From: Bacteroidota bacterium | Lineage (GTDB): Bacteria > Bacteroidota > Bacteroidia > Chitinophagales > Chitinophagaceae | Length of the DNA: 45,970 nucleotides | NCBI GenBank assembly: GCA_030706635.1 | Contig: JAUZOD010000032.1 | Coordinates: forward strand, 1-45,970 | Direction: 5' to 3' | Shown here: piece after piece, positions 1-8,312 of the stretch | Layout: each line of letters begins with the position of its first letter | How positions within the stretch are numbered: position 1 is the first letter of the stretch | Made by a program: the position numbers and the translations under genes | Notes under the pieces: model-generated | Databases searched by the model: none | The model's input: the letters and a program-made list of their open reading frames with translations, nothing else | What the model was told of the DNA's origin: nothing

Positions 1-644
1 GGAAAACTATTTTTTGAAGTAGCGTTAGAAAATCCAAAATCACCGAGATTCAAACACGTCAGCACAACTTCCTGAATACCTCAGGCCGCCAGCCCACGCA
101 CCGTTTCCAATACATGGGCAATGCTGTCACTGCGGCTTTTGCCGCGGGCCATCGGGATGGTACAAAAAGAACAGGTATAATCACAGCCATCTTGCACTTT
201 CAAAAAGGCCCTCGTACGGTCGTTTTCGGAATAGCCGGCGTGAAATTCCTGCACCTGGTCAATATCGCAACTGCAGATTTTGGTGGGATCGCCCTTCAGC
301 AGCTGGCCTATATGCTCCACGATATTGAATTTTTCGCGGGCGCCGATCACGAGATCAACGCCCGGTATATCCGCAATTTCCTGTGGTTTGAGCTGGGCAT
401 AACAACCGGTGATCACCACAAAACTTTGCGGAGATTTCCTTTGTATCTGGCGTACCAGATAACGGCATTCCTTATCAGCATTTTCTGTTACGGAACAGGT
501 GTTGATTACATAAACATCGGCTTCGGCATCAAAGGCTTTTTTTTCAAATCCTGCTTCCTGCATCAGTCGCGACAAGGAGGATGTTTCTGAAAAATTCAGC
601 TTGCAACCCAGGGTATGAAAAGCGACTGTTCTTGCTTCTGCCAT
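1..644 (-). pseudogene. mtaB: MtaB-like tRNA methylthiotransferase, left-truncated, with in-frame TGA
   Basis: This is a radical-SAM methylthiotransferase of the MiaB/MtaB family, which thiomethylates t6A37 in ANN-decoding tRNAs. Visible motifs are the N-terminal [4Fe-4S] cysteines (GCKLN, INTCSVT, GCYAQ) and the radical-SAM CDYTCSFC near residues 150-160. The reading frame stops at TGA 81-83 after VRGLAA. The same frame then continues to the window edge with GIQEVVLTCLNLGDFG, which matches the conserved stretch usually reading VLTGVNLGDFG. So this is one gene with an in-frame stop, not a short protein. The G-to-C and V-to-L changes just after the stop hint at low sequence quality near the edge, or at real decay. 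The start at 644 has a good promoter element directly upstream. The family assignment is firm; whether the gene is truly broken is open. Confidence 0.85.
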
Positions 645-651
645 AAGGGCG

Positions 652-659
652 CAAAGATA
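652..659 (-). promoter_or_regulatory. Bacteroidota-type -7 element (TATCTTTG) for the mtaB-like gene
   Basis: On the minus strand this reads TATCTTTG, a perfect match to the Bacteroidota -7 consensus TAnnTTTG. It ends 7 nt before the ATG at 644, so a transcript from it would have almost no leader. No clear TTG -33 element is seen at the expected distance. Confidence 0.5.
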
Positions 660-686
660 CAGTCCTGCAAAGAAATAATTGCGCTG

Positions 687-694
687 TATCTTTA
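687..694 (+). promoter_or_regulatory. Probable -7 element (TATCTTTA) for the DUF4258 lipoprotein
   Basis: TATCTTTA differs by one base from TAnnTTTG and lies 5 nt before the ATG at 700. It mirrors the divergent element at 652-659, so both genes would be nearly leaderless. No -33 element is evident. Confidence 0.35.
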
Positions 695-699
695 GACGT

Positions 700-1110
700 A
701 TGCGTTTACTCAGCGCCTTTTTCAGATCCGTTTTTATTGCTTTCGTGTTTTTGGCATGTCAGAATCCGGCACCAACACCGGTAACGGCGAGCCCTGAGAA
801 ACCCGGGAAGACCGTAGTTGCGGCGCATGACCCATTTAACCGTAATGGCCGGCTCATCTTTACCCGTCATGCCCGTTGCCGGATGGATTGCCGGCACATC
901 ACGAAACAGGAGATCCAGGAAGTACTGGATTCGGGAACCATCAATTATGCCAAGAGCGAGCCCTACGCGAAACCCGATCCCAAATATGCCGTGGAGGCCA
1001 ATACCGCTGAACATCAGCATCTCCGGATTGTGATTGCTCCTTCTGGTGAAAAACTTATTGTTATCACCTGTATCGAGCTGAATGTGGAATGGCAATGCCA
1101 TTGCAATTAA
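700..1110 (+). CDS. DUF4258 domain lipoprotein
   Basis: A 136-residue protein. The ATG at 700 is preferred over a TTG at 679 because it gives a compact lipoprotein signal: a basic start, a hydrophobic core, then FLACQNP with the lipobox cysteine. A low-complexity Pro/Thr linker follows. The rest resembles DUF4258: LIFTRHARCRMDCRHI, then a helix (QEIQEVLDSG) and a beta-rich end with VITCIELNVEWQCHC. Several conserved cysteines suggest disulfides or metal binding in the periplasm, but the family function is unknown. It lies upstream of the acyltransferase gene on the same strand. Confidence is good for a lipoprotein and moderate for the domain name. Confidence 0.75.
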   Translation: MRLLSAFFRSVFIAFVFLACQNPAPTPVTASPEKPGKTVVAAHDPFNRNGRLIFTRHARCRMDCRHITKQEIQEVLDSGTINYAKSEPYAKPDPKYAVEANTAEHQHLRIVIAPSGEKLIVITCIELNVEWQCHCN

Positions 1111-1160
1111 AAGGGATTTGCCGCTTATTGGTTATTTTCGTTTGTACAGAAAGTGATTTA

Positions 1161-1928
1161 ATGAAGGTTTGGTTTGGTATTACTCGTGCTGTTTACTTTG
1201 TTTACGCAGTCCTGTGGTTTGTTATTTTCACGCTGGCTGCATTTCCCCTGGTGATTGTTTTTTCGTTATTCGGAAAAATAACCGGCGGCAACCTGATTTG
1301 CAGGCTGGTCTGGGTCTGGGCTGACTGCTGGTATTTCCTCATTGGCATCCGTCACCAGAATCTGTTTGAATCGCACTGCGATCCGGCAAAGACCTATGTT
1401 TTTGTCAGCAACCATATTTCTTACCTGGATATTCCCTGTATTTTTAAATCCATCCGTAAACAACCTTTCCGGGTACTGGCCAAGGCAGACCTTAAAAAAA
1501 TCCCGGTTTTCGGGTATATATACAGTCGCGGTGCGGTGATGGTGGACCGGAGCAGCACCACGCAAAGAGCGCAGAGTGTGCGGGAGCTGAAGAAAATCCT
1601 TGGCCATCGGATATCGGTATTTATTTTTCCCGAGGGCACGTTCAATGAAACGGGCGATCCGTTGAAATCCTTTTACGACGGCGCTTTCCGGATTTCCATA
1701 CAAACACAAACACCCATCAAACCGGTACTCTTCCTGGATAATTATTCGCTGATGAATTATCGGTCGGTTTTTAGCTTAAAACCGGGAAAATCAAGGGTTA
1801 TTTTCCTGGAAGAGATCAGTCCCGAAGGGTTTACCTTAACCGGTCTGAACCTTTTTAAAGAGCATGTGTACCGGCTGATGGATCAAAGACTCCGGGATCA
1901 TCAGGCAGCGTGGATCGGGTGCCGGTAA
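1161..1928 (+). CDS. 1-acyl-sn-glycerol-3-phosphate acyltransferase (PlsC-like)
   Basis: A 255-residue membrane-associated lysophospholipid acyltransferase, which adds an acyl chain to lysophosphatidic acid or a related acceptor at the inner membrane. The catalytic HX4D motif is NHISYLD (His85 to Asp90) and the glycerophosphate-binding motif is FPEGTFN (Glu158-Gly159-Thr160). An N-terminal hydrophobic segment spans about residues 10-45. The start is set at ATG 1161; an open frame from 1089 would overlap the previous gene and adds no family sequence. The gene lies between the DUF4258 gene and priA on the same strand. Acyl-donor and acceptor specificity cannot be read from the sequence. Confidence 0.85.
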   Translation: MKVWFGITRAVYFVYAVLWFVIFTLAAFPLVIVFSLFGKITGGNLICRLVWVWADCWYFLIGIRHQNLFESHCDPAKTYVFVSNHISYLDIPCIFKSIRKQPFRVLAKADLKKIPVFGYIYSRGAVMVDRSSTTQRAQSVRELKKILGHRISVFIFPEGTFNETGDPLKSFYDGAFRISIQTQTPIKPVLFLDNYSLMNYRSVFSLKPGKSRVIFLEEISPEGFTLTGLNLFKEHVYRLMDQRLRDHQAAWIGCR

Positions 1929-1979
1929 AACCGAACTTCCATCCAGTTTCGTTGTTTGAAACATAGCAAATAAGAAAAA

Positions 1980-4427
1980 TTGTACGCAGAAATCATCATA
2001 CCGCTCGCACTTCCCAAAAACTATACCTGGTTCATTCCGGAAAATCTGCGTGCCGGACTGCAACCCGGTTGCCGGGTAGAGGTTACGCTGCGTAACAAAA
2101 AATATGCGGGTATTGTGAAACGGTTTCTACAGGAAAAACCGGATGCTTTCGACCCCAAACCCATAGGCTCTGTTCTGGATGCAGAGCCCCTGATCTATCC
2201 CGAACAACTCAGGCTCTGGGAATGGATTGCTGCTTATTATATGTGCTCGGAAGGAGAAGTGATGGCGGCTTCCCTGCCCGCTCATTTTAAACTAAGCAGT
2301 GAAAGCATCCTGGTTTACCAGGAAACTTATGGGGATGATTTTTCCTCGCTGGATAATGAAGAATACCTGATTGCTGAAGCCCTGCTGATCAAGAAAGAAC
2401 TGAGGCTTTCTGCCGCGCAGGAACTCCTCGGAAGTTCAGCCGTTTACCCGGTAGTGAAAAGGCTGATCGAAAAATCCGTTTGTTTCGTATGGGAAGCGCT
2501 TACCGAATCGTATAAGCCCAGAAAGGAGACCTATATCCTGCTTCATTCCGACTATGCTCAGGAAGAGAAACTGGAACAACTTTTAAATGAAGATAAAAAA
2601 CTGCAGCGCGCCGAAAAGCAGGTAGAGCTGTTATTGAGTTATCTCCATCTTCAGAAAACCGAGCCGGAAGTGACCCGTACCGCCCTGCTGAAAAAATCAG
2701 GAGCTTCCGACGCGCAGCTGAAAGGCCTCATGGCAAAAAATATCCTGGTTGCAGAACAGAGATCGGTTGACCGGCTGCGGCCGCTTCCGAAAAATATCCG
2801 GATAGACTTCAGCCTTTCCTGGGAGCAGGAACGCGTATTCAGCAGCATCAACGAAAACTTTGAAACGAAGGGCGTCAACCTGCTGCATGGCATCACATCG
2901 AGTGGTAAAACGCAGGTTTATATCCGGATGATCGAAAAGTTTCTACTGGAGAACAAACAGGTTCTTTATCTGGTACCTGAAATTGCGCTGACTTCCCAGA
3001 TCGTGCGCAAGCTGCAGCAGCATTTTGGCGGCTACCTGGGGATTTACCACAGTCGTTTCAGCCAGAATGAGCGTTTCGAGATCTGGAATAAAGTGCGCAG
3101 CGGGGAGATCAGGATCCTGATGGGCGCCCGTTCTTCCCTTTTTCTTCCCTTTACCAGCCTGGGATTGATCATCGTGGATGAAGAACACGATACTTCTTAT
3201 AAACAGCAGGATCCGGCGCCGCGGTATCACGCCCGGGACACGGCCATTTTTTATGCCTCCCTGTTCAAGGCTAAAGTATTGCTGGGGAGCGCCACTCCGT
3301 CGGTTGAAAGTTATTTTAATGCCCTCTCCGGAAAATACGGATTAACTGAACTGGCTGAACGCTATGGGCAGGTGGACCTTCCGGTGATCAGCCTGATCGA
3401 TACCAAAAGATTCCTGCAGCAGGACGGATCGAAGCTGATTTTTTCACCCGATCTCCTGGAGGCCATTCAGCGTTCCCTGGATAACCATAACCAGGTGATC
3501 CTGTTCCGCAACCGTCGTGGCTATTCGCCCTATCAGATCTGTAAAGTATGCGGATGGATTCCGCAGTGTAAACAATGTGATGTATCGCTGACCTATCATA
3601 AGCTCACGAACAAACTGCAATGTCATTATTGCGGAAGCAGTTATCCGCCCGTGAATACCTGTGCGGCCTGTGGAAATCAGCAGTTCATTCAAAGGAATTT
3701 CGGCACGGAAAAAATAGAAGAAGAACTGGAGAATTTATTTCCAAAAGCCCGCATTGCCAGAATGGATGTGGACAGTGTGCGGGGGAAATCCGCGCATGAC
3801 CAACTCATCCGGTCTTTCGAACAGCAAAAGCTGGACATCCTGGTGGGAACGCAAATGGTGGTGAAGGGATTGGATTTTGACCGGGTGGACCTGGTGGGCA
3901 TCCTGGATGCTGACAGCTTACTGAATTTCTCCGAGTTCCGGGTGAATGAACGTGCGTTTCAGTTGATGGAGCAGGTAAGCGGCAGGGCGGGTAGAAAAGA
4001 CGGTAAAGGAAAAGTCTTGATCCAGGTGGCCAATACCAAACATCCGGTATTGCAATATGTGATCGCCCACGATTATAAATCTTTTTATGACCAGGAGATC
4101 ATTGCCAGGAAAAATTTCTTTTATCCGCCCTTTTCCCGCATTATCCAGATCAGTTTCCGGCATAAAATAAAGGAAATCGTTCACGATGCCGCTGCTGTAT
4201 TTGCTCTTCATTTGAAAAAGGATTTTGAATCCGGTATTACCGGTCCGGCTGAACCGGTGGTGGGTCGTATCCGGAATCAATATATCATGGAGCTCATGCT
4301 GAAACTTCCGAAAAATGGCAGTACAATTGCATACGCCAAGCAGGTTATCCAGCAACAGCGGGCCATCCTGCAGAATGATTCAAAATTCAGATCCGTTACC
4401 GTTGTTCCTGATATTGATCCGGTTTAG
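1980..4427 (+). CDS. priA: Primosomal protein N' (replication restart helicase PriA)
   Basis: An 815-residue PriA, the 3'-to-5' superfamily 2 helicase that reloads the replisome at stalled forks. In order: the N-terminal 3'-DNA-binding domain (MYAEIIIPLALPKNYTW), Walker A GITSSGKT (304-311), the DEEH box (400-403), a zinc-binding insertion of eight cysteines in CxxC pairs between about 521 and 571, and the C-terminal helicase lobe with VGTQMVVKGLDF and QVSGRAGR. Only a TTG at 1980 can serve as start: an in-frame TAA lies just upstream at 1971-1973, and the family N-terminus begins exactly here. murB follows 19 bp downstream on the same strand. Confidence 0.97.
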   Translation: MYAEIIIPLALPKNYTWFIPENLRAGLQPGCRVEVTLRNKKYAGIVKRFLQEKPDAFDPKPIGSVLDAEPLIYPEQLRLWEWIAAYYMCSEGEVMAASLPAHFKLSSESILVYQETYGDDFSSLDNEEYLIAEALLIKKELRLSAAQELLGSSAVYPVVKRLIEKSVCFVWEALTESYKPRKETYILLHSDYAQEEKLEQLLNEDKKLQRAEKQVELLLSYLHLQKTEPEVTRTALLKKSGASDAQLKGLMAKNILVAEQRSVDRLRPLPKNIRIDFSLSWEQERVFSSINENFETKGVNLLHGITSSGKTQVYIRMIEKFLLENKQVLYLVPEIALTSQIVRKLQQHFGGYLGIYHSRFSQNERFEIWNKVRSGEIRILMGARSSLFLPFTSLGLIIVDEEHDTSYKQQDPAPRYHARDTAIFYASLFKAKVLLGSATPSVESYFNALSGKYGLTELAERYGQVDLPVISLIDTKRFLQQDGSKLIFSPDLLEAIQRSLDNHNQVILFRNRRGYSPYQICKVCGWIPQCKQCDVSLTYHKLTNKLQCHYCGSSYPPVNTCAACGNQQFIQRNFGTEKIEEELENLFPKARIARMDVDSVRGKSAHDQLIRSFEQQKLDILVGTQMVVKGLDFDRVDLVGILDADSLLNFSEFRVNERAFQLMEQVSGRAGRKDGKGKVLIQVANTKHPVLQYVIAHDYKSFYDQEIIARKNFFYPPFSRIIQISFRHKIKEIVHDAAAVFALHLKKDFESGITGPAEPVVGRIRNQYIMELMLKLPKNGSTIAYAKQVIQQQRAILQNDSKFRSVTVVPDIDPV

Positions 4428-4446
4428 TCATTATTAACAGAAGAAC

Positions 4447-5457
4447 ATGGGCATAGAAAAAGACAAATCACTGCTCCCTTACAATAGCTTTCATATTGAA
4501 GCCCGGGCAGAGCATTTTGTTTCGATTACTAACGAGGACCAGTTAAAAGAGATCCTGGAAAAAGAAGCCGGGAAAGCGATCCTGGTTTTAGGCGGCGGCA
4601 GCAATATTCTGTTCACGAAAGATGTGAAGGGATGGGTGCTGAAAATGGATATCGGAGGTATTGAGGAGATCAAGGAAGATGAACAGCACGTATATGTCCG
4701 GGCGGGTGCAGGGGAGAACTGGCATTCGTTCGTACTTTACAGCATTAGCCGCAACTGGGCAGGCCTGGAAAATCTTTCCCTGATTCCGGGAAATGTTGGT
4801 GCGGCGCCGATCCAGAATATCGGCGCTTACGGGGTGGAGCTGAAAGATGTGTTTTATGAACTTCAGGCTTATGACAGAAAAAACAGGAAGGTATATACCT
4901 TCGGGCTGAACGATTGCGCCTTTGGATACCGGGACAGTTTTTTTAAATCCGCGGAAAAGAACCGGTATATCATTTTGAATGTTACGTTTGTCCTGAATAA
5001 AGTCCCGGTTTTAAATACCAGTTACGGAGCCATACGGGCAGAGCTGGAACAGATGGAAGTTCGCACGCCATCCATACGGTCTGTTTCACAGGCAGTAATC
5101 AATATCCGGAAATCCAAACTTCCGGATCCCGCGGAGGTCGGGAATGCAGGCAGCTTTTTTAAAAACCCGGTAGTGGACCAGCAGTTATTTTTATCTCTTT
5201 CGAAAGCATTTCCCGACATGCCTGCCTATCCGCACGAAGAAGGATCGGTAAAACTCGCCGCCGGCTGGCTTATCGAACAATGCGGATGGAAAGGCTACCG
5301 GAAAGGAGATGCCGGGGTGCACCAGCTCCAGTCCCTGGTGCTGGTGAACTATGGTCATGCTACCGGAAAAGAAATTTTTGATCTGGGCGAAGCCGTTGCG
5401 GGGTCTGTTAAGAAGAAGTTTGGCGTTGTGTTGGAGCGGGAAGTGAATGTTTGGTAG
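4447..5457 (+). CDS. murB: UDP-N-acetylmuramate dehydrogenase, type I
   Basis: A 336-residue FAD enzyme that reduces UDP-GlcNAc-enolpyruvate to UDP-MurNAc with NADPH, in cytoplasmic peptidoglycan precursor synthesis. The FAD-binding motif LGGGSNILF is near residue 50 and IPGNVGAAPIQNIGAYG near 117-133. The substrate arginine lies in YRDSFF (Arg162) and the proton-donating serine in NAGSFFKNP (Ser236). The length and the Tyr/Arg loop match type I MurB, like the E. coli enzyme. It lies 19 bp behind priA and probably shares its transcript. Downstream is a long inverted repeat between convergent genes. Confidence 0.96.
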   Translation: MGIEKDKSLLPYNSFHIEARAEHFVSITNEDQLKEILEKEAGKAILVLGGGSNILFTKDVKGWVLKMDIGGIEEIKEDEQHVYVRAGAGENWHSFVLYSISRNWAGLENLSLIPGNVGAAPIQNIGAYGVELKDVFYELQAYDRKNRKVYTFGLNDCAFGYRDSFFKSAEKNRYIILNVTFVLNKVPVLNTSYGAIRAELEQMEVRTPSIRSVSQAVINIRKSKLPDPAEVGNAGSFFKNPVVDQQLFLSLSKAFPDMPAYPHEEGSVKLAAGWLIEQCGWKGYRKGDAGVHQLQSLVLVNYGHATGKEIFDLGEAVAGSVKKKFGVVLEREVNVW

Positions 5458-5465
5458 AAAGGTGG

Positions 5466-5540
5466 ATGGTATATGGTGGATGGTGGATGGATTGGAGAGT
5501 AAAGTAAAATAAAGTCCATCTACCATCGACCATATACCAT
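5466..5540. repeat. Long imperfect inverted repeat between convergent genes
   Basis: Arms at 5466-5490 and 5516-5540 pair over 25 positions with about two mismatches. The outer 12 bases (ATGGTATATGGT and ACCATATACCAT) pair perfectly. The arms are built from iterated GGTGGATGG units. The element fills the gap between murB and the AAA ATPase gene, which converge here. It could act as a bidirectional terminator but lacks clean U-tracts; a dispersed repeat is equally possible. Confidence 0.7.
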
Positions 5541-5546
5541 TCACGA

Positions 5547-7058
5547 TCAACCAAAATCTTCCTCCTCCGACGTATAGCTCTCCGGGCTCAGATTCATCAT
5601 AGACCCGATAAGATCCTTGAATTCGATTTTTCCTTCCACCACTTTTTTGCTGATCATGGAATAGGCTGACAATCCGTGTAAGACAAATTCCATCAGCAGC
5701 GACATTTCTTTTTCGTTGGCATGGCGGAAATGTTTTTTTACAAAAGCATGAAGACCGTCCACGGTATACAGCAGCTGGATCTTGTCCTGGTCCCGGGTAT
5801 TAAAGAAAATGTCCAGGTGATTGCCTTTGTCGAACCAGGCCGTAATGGGTTTATAGGGATTTTCTTCCCCTCCCTTTTTCTTTTTAAATAATTCGGGATT
5901 GGGGAAATAATTGATAAACTGGGTGCGGAATGCTTTTTCGAGTAAGTTAAAAGCCACCTGGTACGGACCTTCCTGCTCCCCTTCGTACACCAGTTCTATT
6001 TTTCCGGTGATGGATGGAATAATACCCACGAGATCGCTCATCCATACCTGGGTTTCTTTTTCGTTATTCAGCAGGGCCCTCCTTTCTGCGGCGCTGACCG
6101 CATTTTCGTAGGCGGCAATGGTGAGCCGCGCGGAGACCCCGCTTTTCTTATCAACGAATTCGCTTCCCCGGGCTTCAAATGCCACCTGTTCGATAATTCT
6201 TTTCACCAGATCGCTGATCTTCACGCGAACCTGCTGGTCACCGGTGATATCGGCTTCCTGTTCGGTTATCATCAGGGCATGATCGATATTTTTGGGATAA
6301 TGCGTAAGGATCTGACTTTCGATCCGGTCCTTTAAGGGAGTTACGATGGATCCGCGGTTGGTGTAATCCTCCGGATTCGCTGTGAAAACAAATAAAATAT
6401 CCAGCGGCATACGTAGTTTAAATCCGCGGATCTGGATATCGCCTTCTTCCAGGATATTAAAAAGAGATACCTGGATGCGGGCCTGCAGATCGGGAAGTTC
6501 GTTGATCACAAAGATGCCGCGGTTGCTTTTGGGAATGATTCCGAAATGAATTACTTCCTCATCGGCAAAATTGAGTCGCATGTTCGCCGCTTTGATGGGA
6601 TCGATATCCCCGATCAGATCCGCGACACTTACATCCGGCGTTGCCAGTTTTTCACTATACCGGTCGTTCCTGGATAACCAGGAAATAGGGGTATCGTCTT
6701 TTTTTTCTCTCAGGAGATCCCGGGCAAATTTGGAAATGGGCGCAAAGGGATCATCGTTGATTTCACTGCCGGTCACATAAGGAATGTATTCGTCCAGCAG
6801 GTTGATCATTTGCCGGGCCATGCGTGTTTTGGCTTGTCCGCGAAGACCAAGGAACAGGATATTGTGCCGGGAAAGCAATGCCCGTTCCGTATCGGGTATC
6901 ACGGAATCTTCATAACCGACGATGCCGGGGAAGCTGTTTTCTTTAAGCTGAAGTCTTTTTAAAAGATTTTCCCTGATTTCCTCTTTTACTTTTTTCCGGG
7001 TGTAACCGGATTTTTTCAATTCTCCAAACGTCTTTATCTTTTGAATGTTCATCATCAT
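5547..7058 (-). CDS. MoxR/magnesium-chelatase-I-like AAA+ ATPase
   Basis: A 503-residue AAA+ ATPase. Walker A is GLRGQAKT (71-78); the Ala before Lys is usual in MoxR proteins. The next strand reads FVINELPD, with Asn186-Glu187 where a Walker B normally has Asp-Glu. Sensor I is VFTANPEDY, followed by LKDRIES near the arginine finger. The helix-2 insertion region and C-terminal lid resemble magnesium chelatase subunit I and MoxR. It follows the VWA gene on the same strand, the standard pairing for MoxR-VWA systems that act as metal-insertion or chaperone ATPases. No BchH-like subunit is nearby, so chlorophyll synthesis is unlikely. Its client is unknown. Confidence 0.8.
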   Translation of the reverse strand: MMMNIQKIKTFGELKKSGYTRKKVKEEIRENLLKRLQLKENSFPGIVGYEDSVIPDTERALLSRHNILFLGLRGQAKTRMARQMINLLDEYIPYVTGSEINDDPFAPISKFARDLLREKKDDTPISWLSRNDRYSEKLATPDVSVADLIGDIDPIKAANMRLNFADEEVIHFGIIPKSNRGIFVINELPDLQARIQVSLFNILEEGDIQIRGFKLRMPLDILFVFTANPEDYTNRGSIVTPLKDRIESQILTHYPKNIDHALMITEQEADITGDQQVRVKISDLVKRIIEQVAFEARGSEFVDKKSGVSARLTIAAYENAVSAAERRALLNNEKETQVWMSDLVGIIPSITGKIELVYEGEQEGPYQVAFNLLEKAFRTQFINYFPNPELFKKKKGGEENPYKPITAWFDKGNHLDIFFNTRDQDKIQLLYTVDGLHAFVKKHFRHANEKEMSLLMEFVLHGLSAYSMISKKVVEGKIEFKDLIGSMMNLSPESYTSEEEDFG

Positions 7059-7121
7059 TTTTTTGATTATCCGTTATGATCCGGAAATGCGATACGGCGA
7101 ATGGCGAAAACAGGATTCAGT

Positions 7122-8219
7122 TTAATAAACTGTTTTTCTTTTCCCATTTTCAAAATCGCGGAAAATGAAAGCGCCGAGGTGATCCAGCGAAGCAAAGAAG
7201 GCTTTACCATTATTCGTTTCCGTGAATTCGTTTACAAACCGCTGAAGGTAAGGATCGCTGGCGATCATAAACGTGGTGATCGGGATCTTGATTTTTTTAC
7301 ACTGGGCGGCCAGGTTGAGACAGCGGGCCGTTATGCGCCGGTCCAGCCCGAAACTGTTCTTATAATAGCGTTTTCCCGATTTCAGGCAGGTCGGCTTCCC
7401 ATCGGTGATCATGAAGATCTGTTTGTTCGGATTTCTCCTTCTCCTTAAAATATCCATGGCCAGCTCAAGACCTGCCACGGTATTGGTATGATAGGGACCG
7501 ACCTGCAGATAGGGGAGATCTTTTATTTCGACGGGCCAGGCATCATTGCCGAAAACCACGATATCCAGGGTATCTTTCGGATATTTGGTGGTGATGAGTT
7601 CGCTTAGCGCCATGGCCACCTTTTTTGCCGGTGTGATCCGGTCTTCCCCGTAGAGGATCATGGAGTGGGAGATATCAATCATCAGCACCGTAGAGGTCTG
7701 GCTTTTAAAATCTGTCTCCCGGATCTTCAGGTCATCTTCCTGCATGTTGAAAGATTCGATGCCGTGATTGATTTGGGCGTTGCGGATGGATTCGGTGAAA
7801 TCAATCTGTTCCAGCTGGTCGCCGAACTGAAATGGCCGGGTCTCCGGATTGACTTCATCTCCCGTTCCGGGTTTGAAGCTGTTATGATCTCCCGATTTTG
7901 TCTTTTTTAATTTTCCGAAAATCTCTTCCAGGGACCGCTTGCGAATCCCCTGTTCTGTTTTGGAGCTGATTTTGAAGGCGCCAGTCTGCTTGTTTTCATC
8001 AATATATCCTTTCTCCCTGAGCTCGTCTATAAAATCACCCATCCCGTATTCGCCATCCGTAAGATCATATTCCTTGTCCAGCTGATTCATCCACTGCAAA
8101 GCCTCGCCCACATCGCCGCTGGTGTACGTAAGCAATTGCATAAAAATGTCCAGCAGCTGGTCAAATTTCGACTTACCCTCCCGCAACGGATCATACTTTG
8201 TGAAATGAAAACCAATCAT
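7122..8219 (-). CDS. VWA domain protein, partner of the MoxR-like ATPase
   Basis: A 365-residue protein with a C-terminal von Willebrand A domain. The metal-ion-dependent adhesion site is intact: Asp182-x-Ser184-x-Ser186 (DISHSM), a Thr in HTNTVAG, and the Asp of MITDGKP. The N-terminal ~170 residues are helical and charged, with no signal peptide, so it is probably cytoplasmic. It lies 63 bp upstream of the AAA+ ATPase and is probably co-transcribed. In known MoxR-VWA and BchI/BchD systems the VWA protein presents the substrate to the ATPase ring. No substrate gene is evident here. Confidence 0.8.
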   Translation of the reverse strand: MIGFHFTKYDPLREGKSKFDQLLDIFMQLLTYTSGDVGEALQWMNQLDKEYDLTDGEYGMGDFIDELREKGYIDENKQTGAFKISSKTEQGIRKRSLEEIFGKLKKTKSGDHNSFKPGTGDEVNPETRPFQFGDQLEQIDFTESIRNAQINHGIESFNMQEDDLKIRETDFKSQTSTVLMIDISHSMILYGEDRITPAKKVAMALSELITTKYPKDTLDIVVFGNDAWPVEIKDLPYLQVGPYHTNTVAGLELAMDILRRRRNPNKQIFMITDGKPTCLKSGKRYYKNSFGLDRRITARCLNLAAQCKKIKIPITTFMIASDPYLQRFVNEFTETNNGKAFFASLDHLGAFIFRDFENGKRKTVY

Positions 8220-8300
8220 ATTATCAAGTTACTGCATTAAAATTAAACAAATAGTTTATGCCGGAATTTCCTGCTTAAGTACTAATTTCCCTTAAACCCC

Positions 8301-8308
8301 TAGCTTTA
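8301..8308 (+). promoter_or_regulatory. Possible -7 element (TAGCTTTA) for the DUF5009-like gene
   Basis: TAGCTTTA is one base from TAnnTTTG and ends 4 nt before the ATG at 8313, the same close spacing as at 687-694. There is no clear -33 element. Confidence 0.3.
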
Positions 8309-8312
8309 TCAT

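Noticed and set aside
114-590. A 158-codon plus-strand open frame
   Set aside because: It is antisense to the mtaB-like gene, which carries all the Fe-S motifs; the plus-strand product has none.
5547-8219. Magnesium chelatase of chlorophyll synthesis
   Set aside because: Only the ATPase and VWA parts are present; no BchH-type subunit or pigment gene lies nearby, and the pair fits MoxR-VWA systems.
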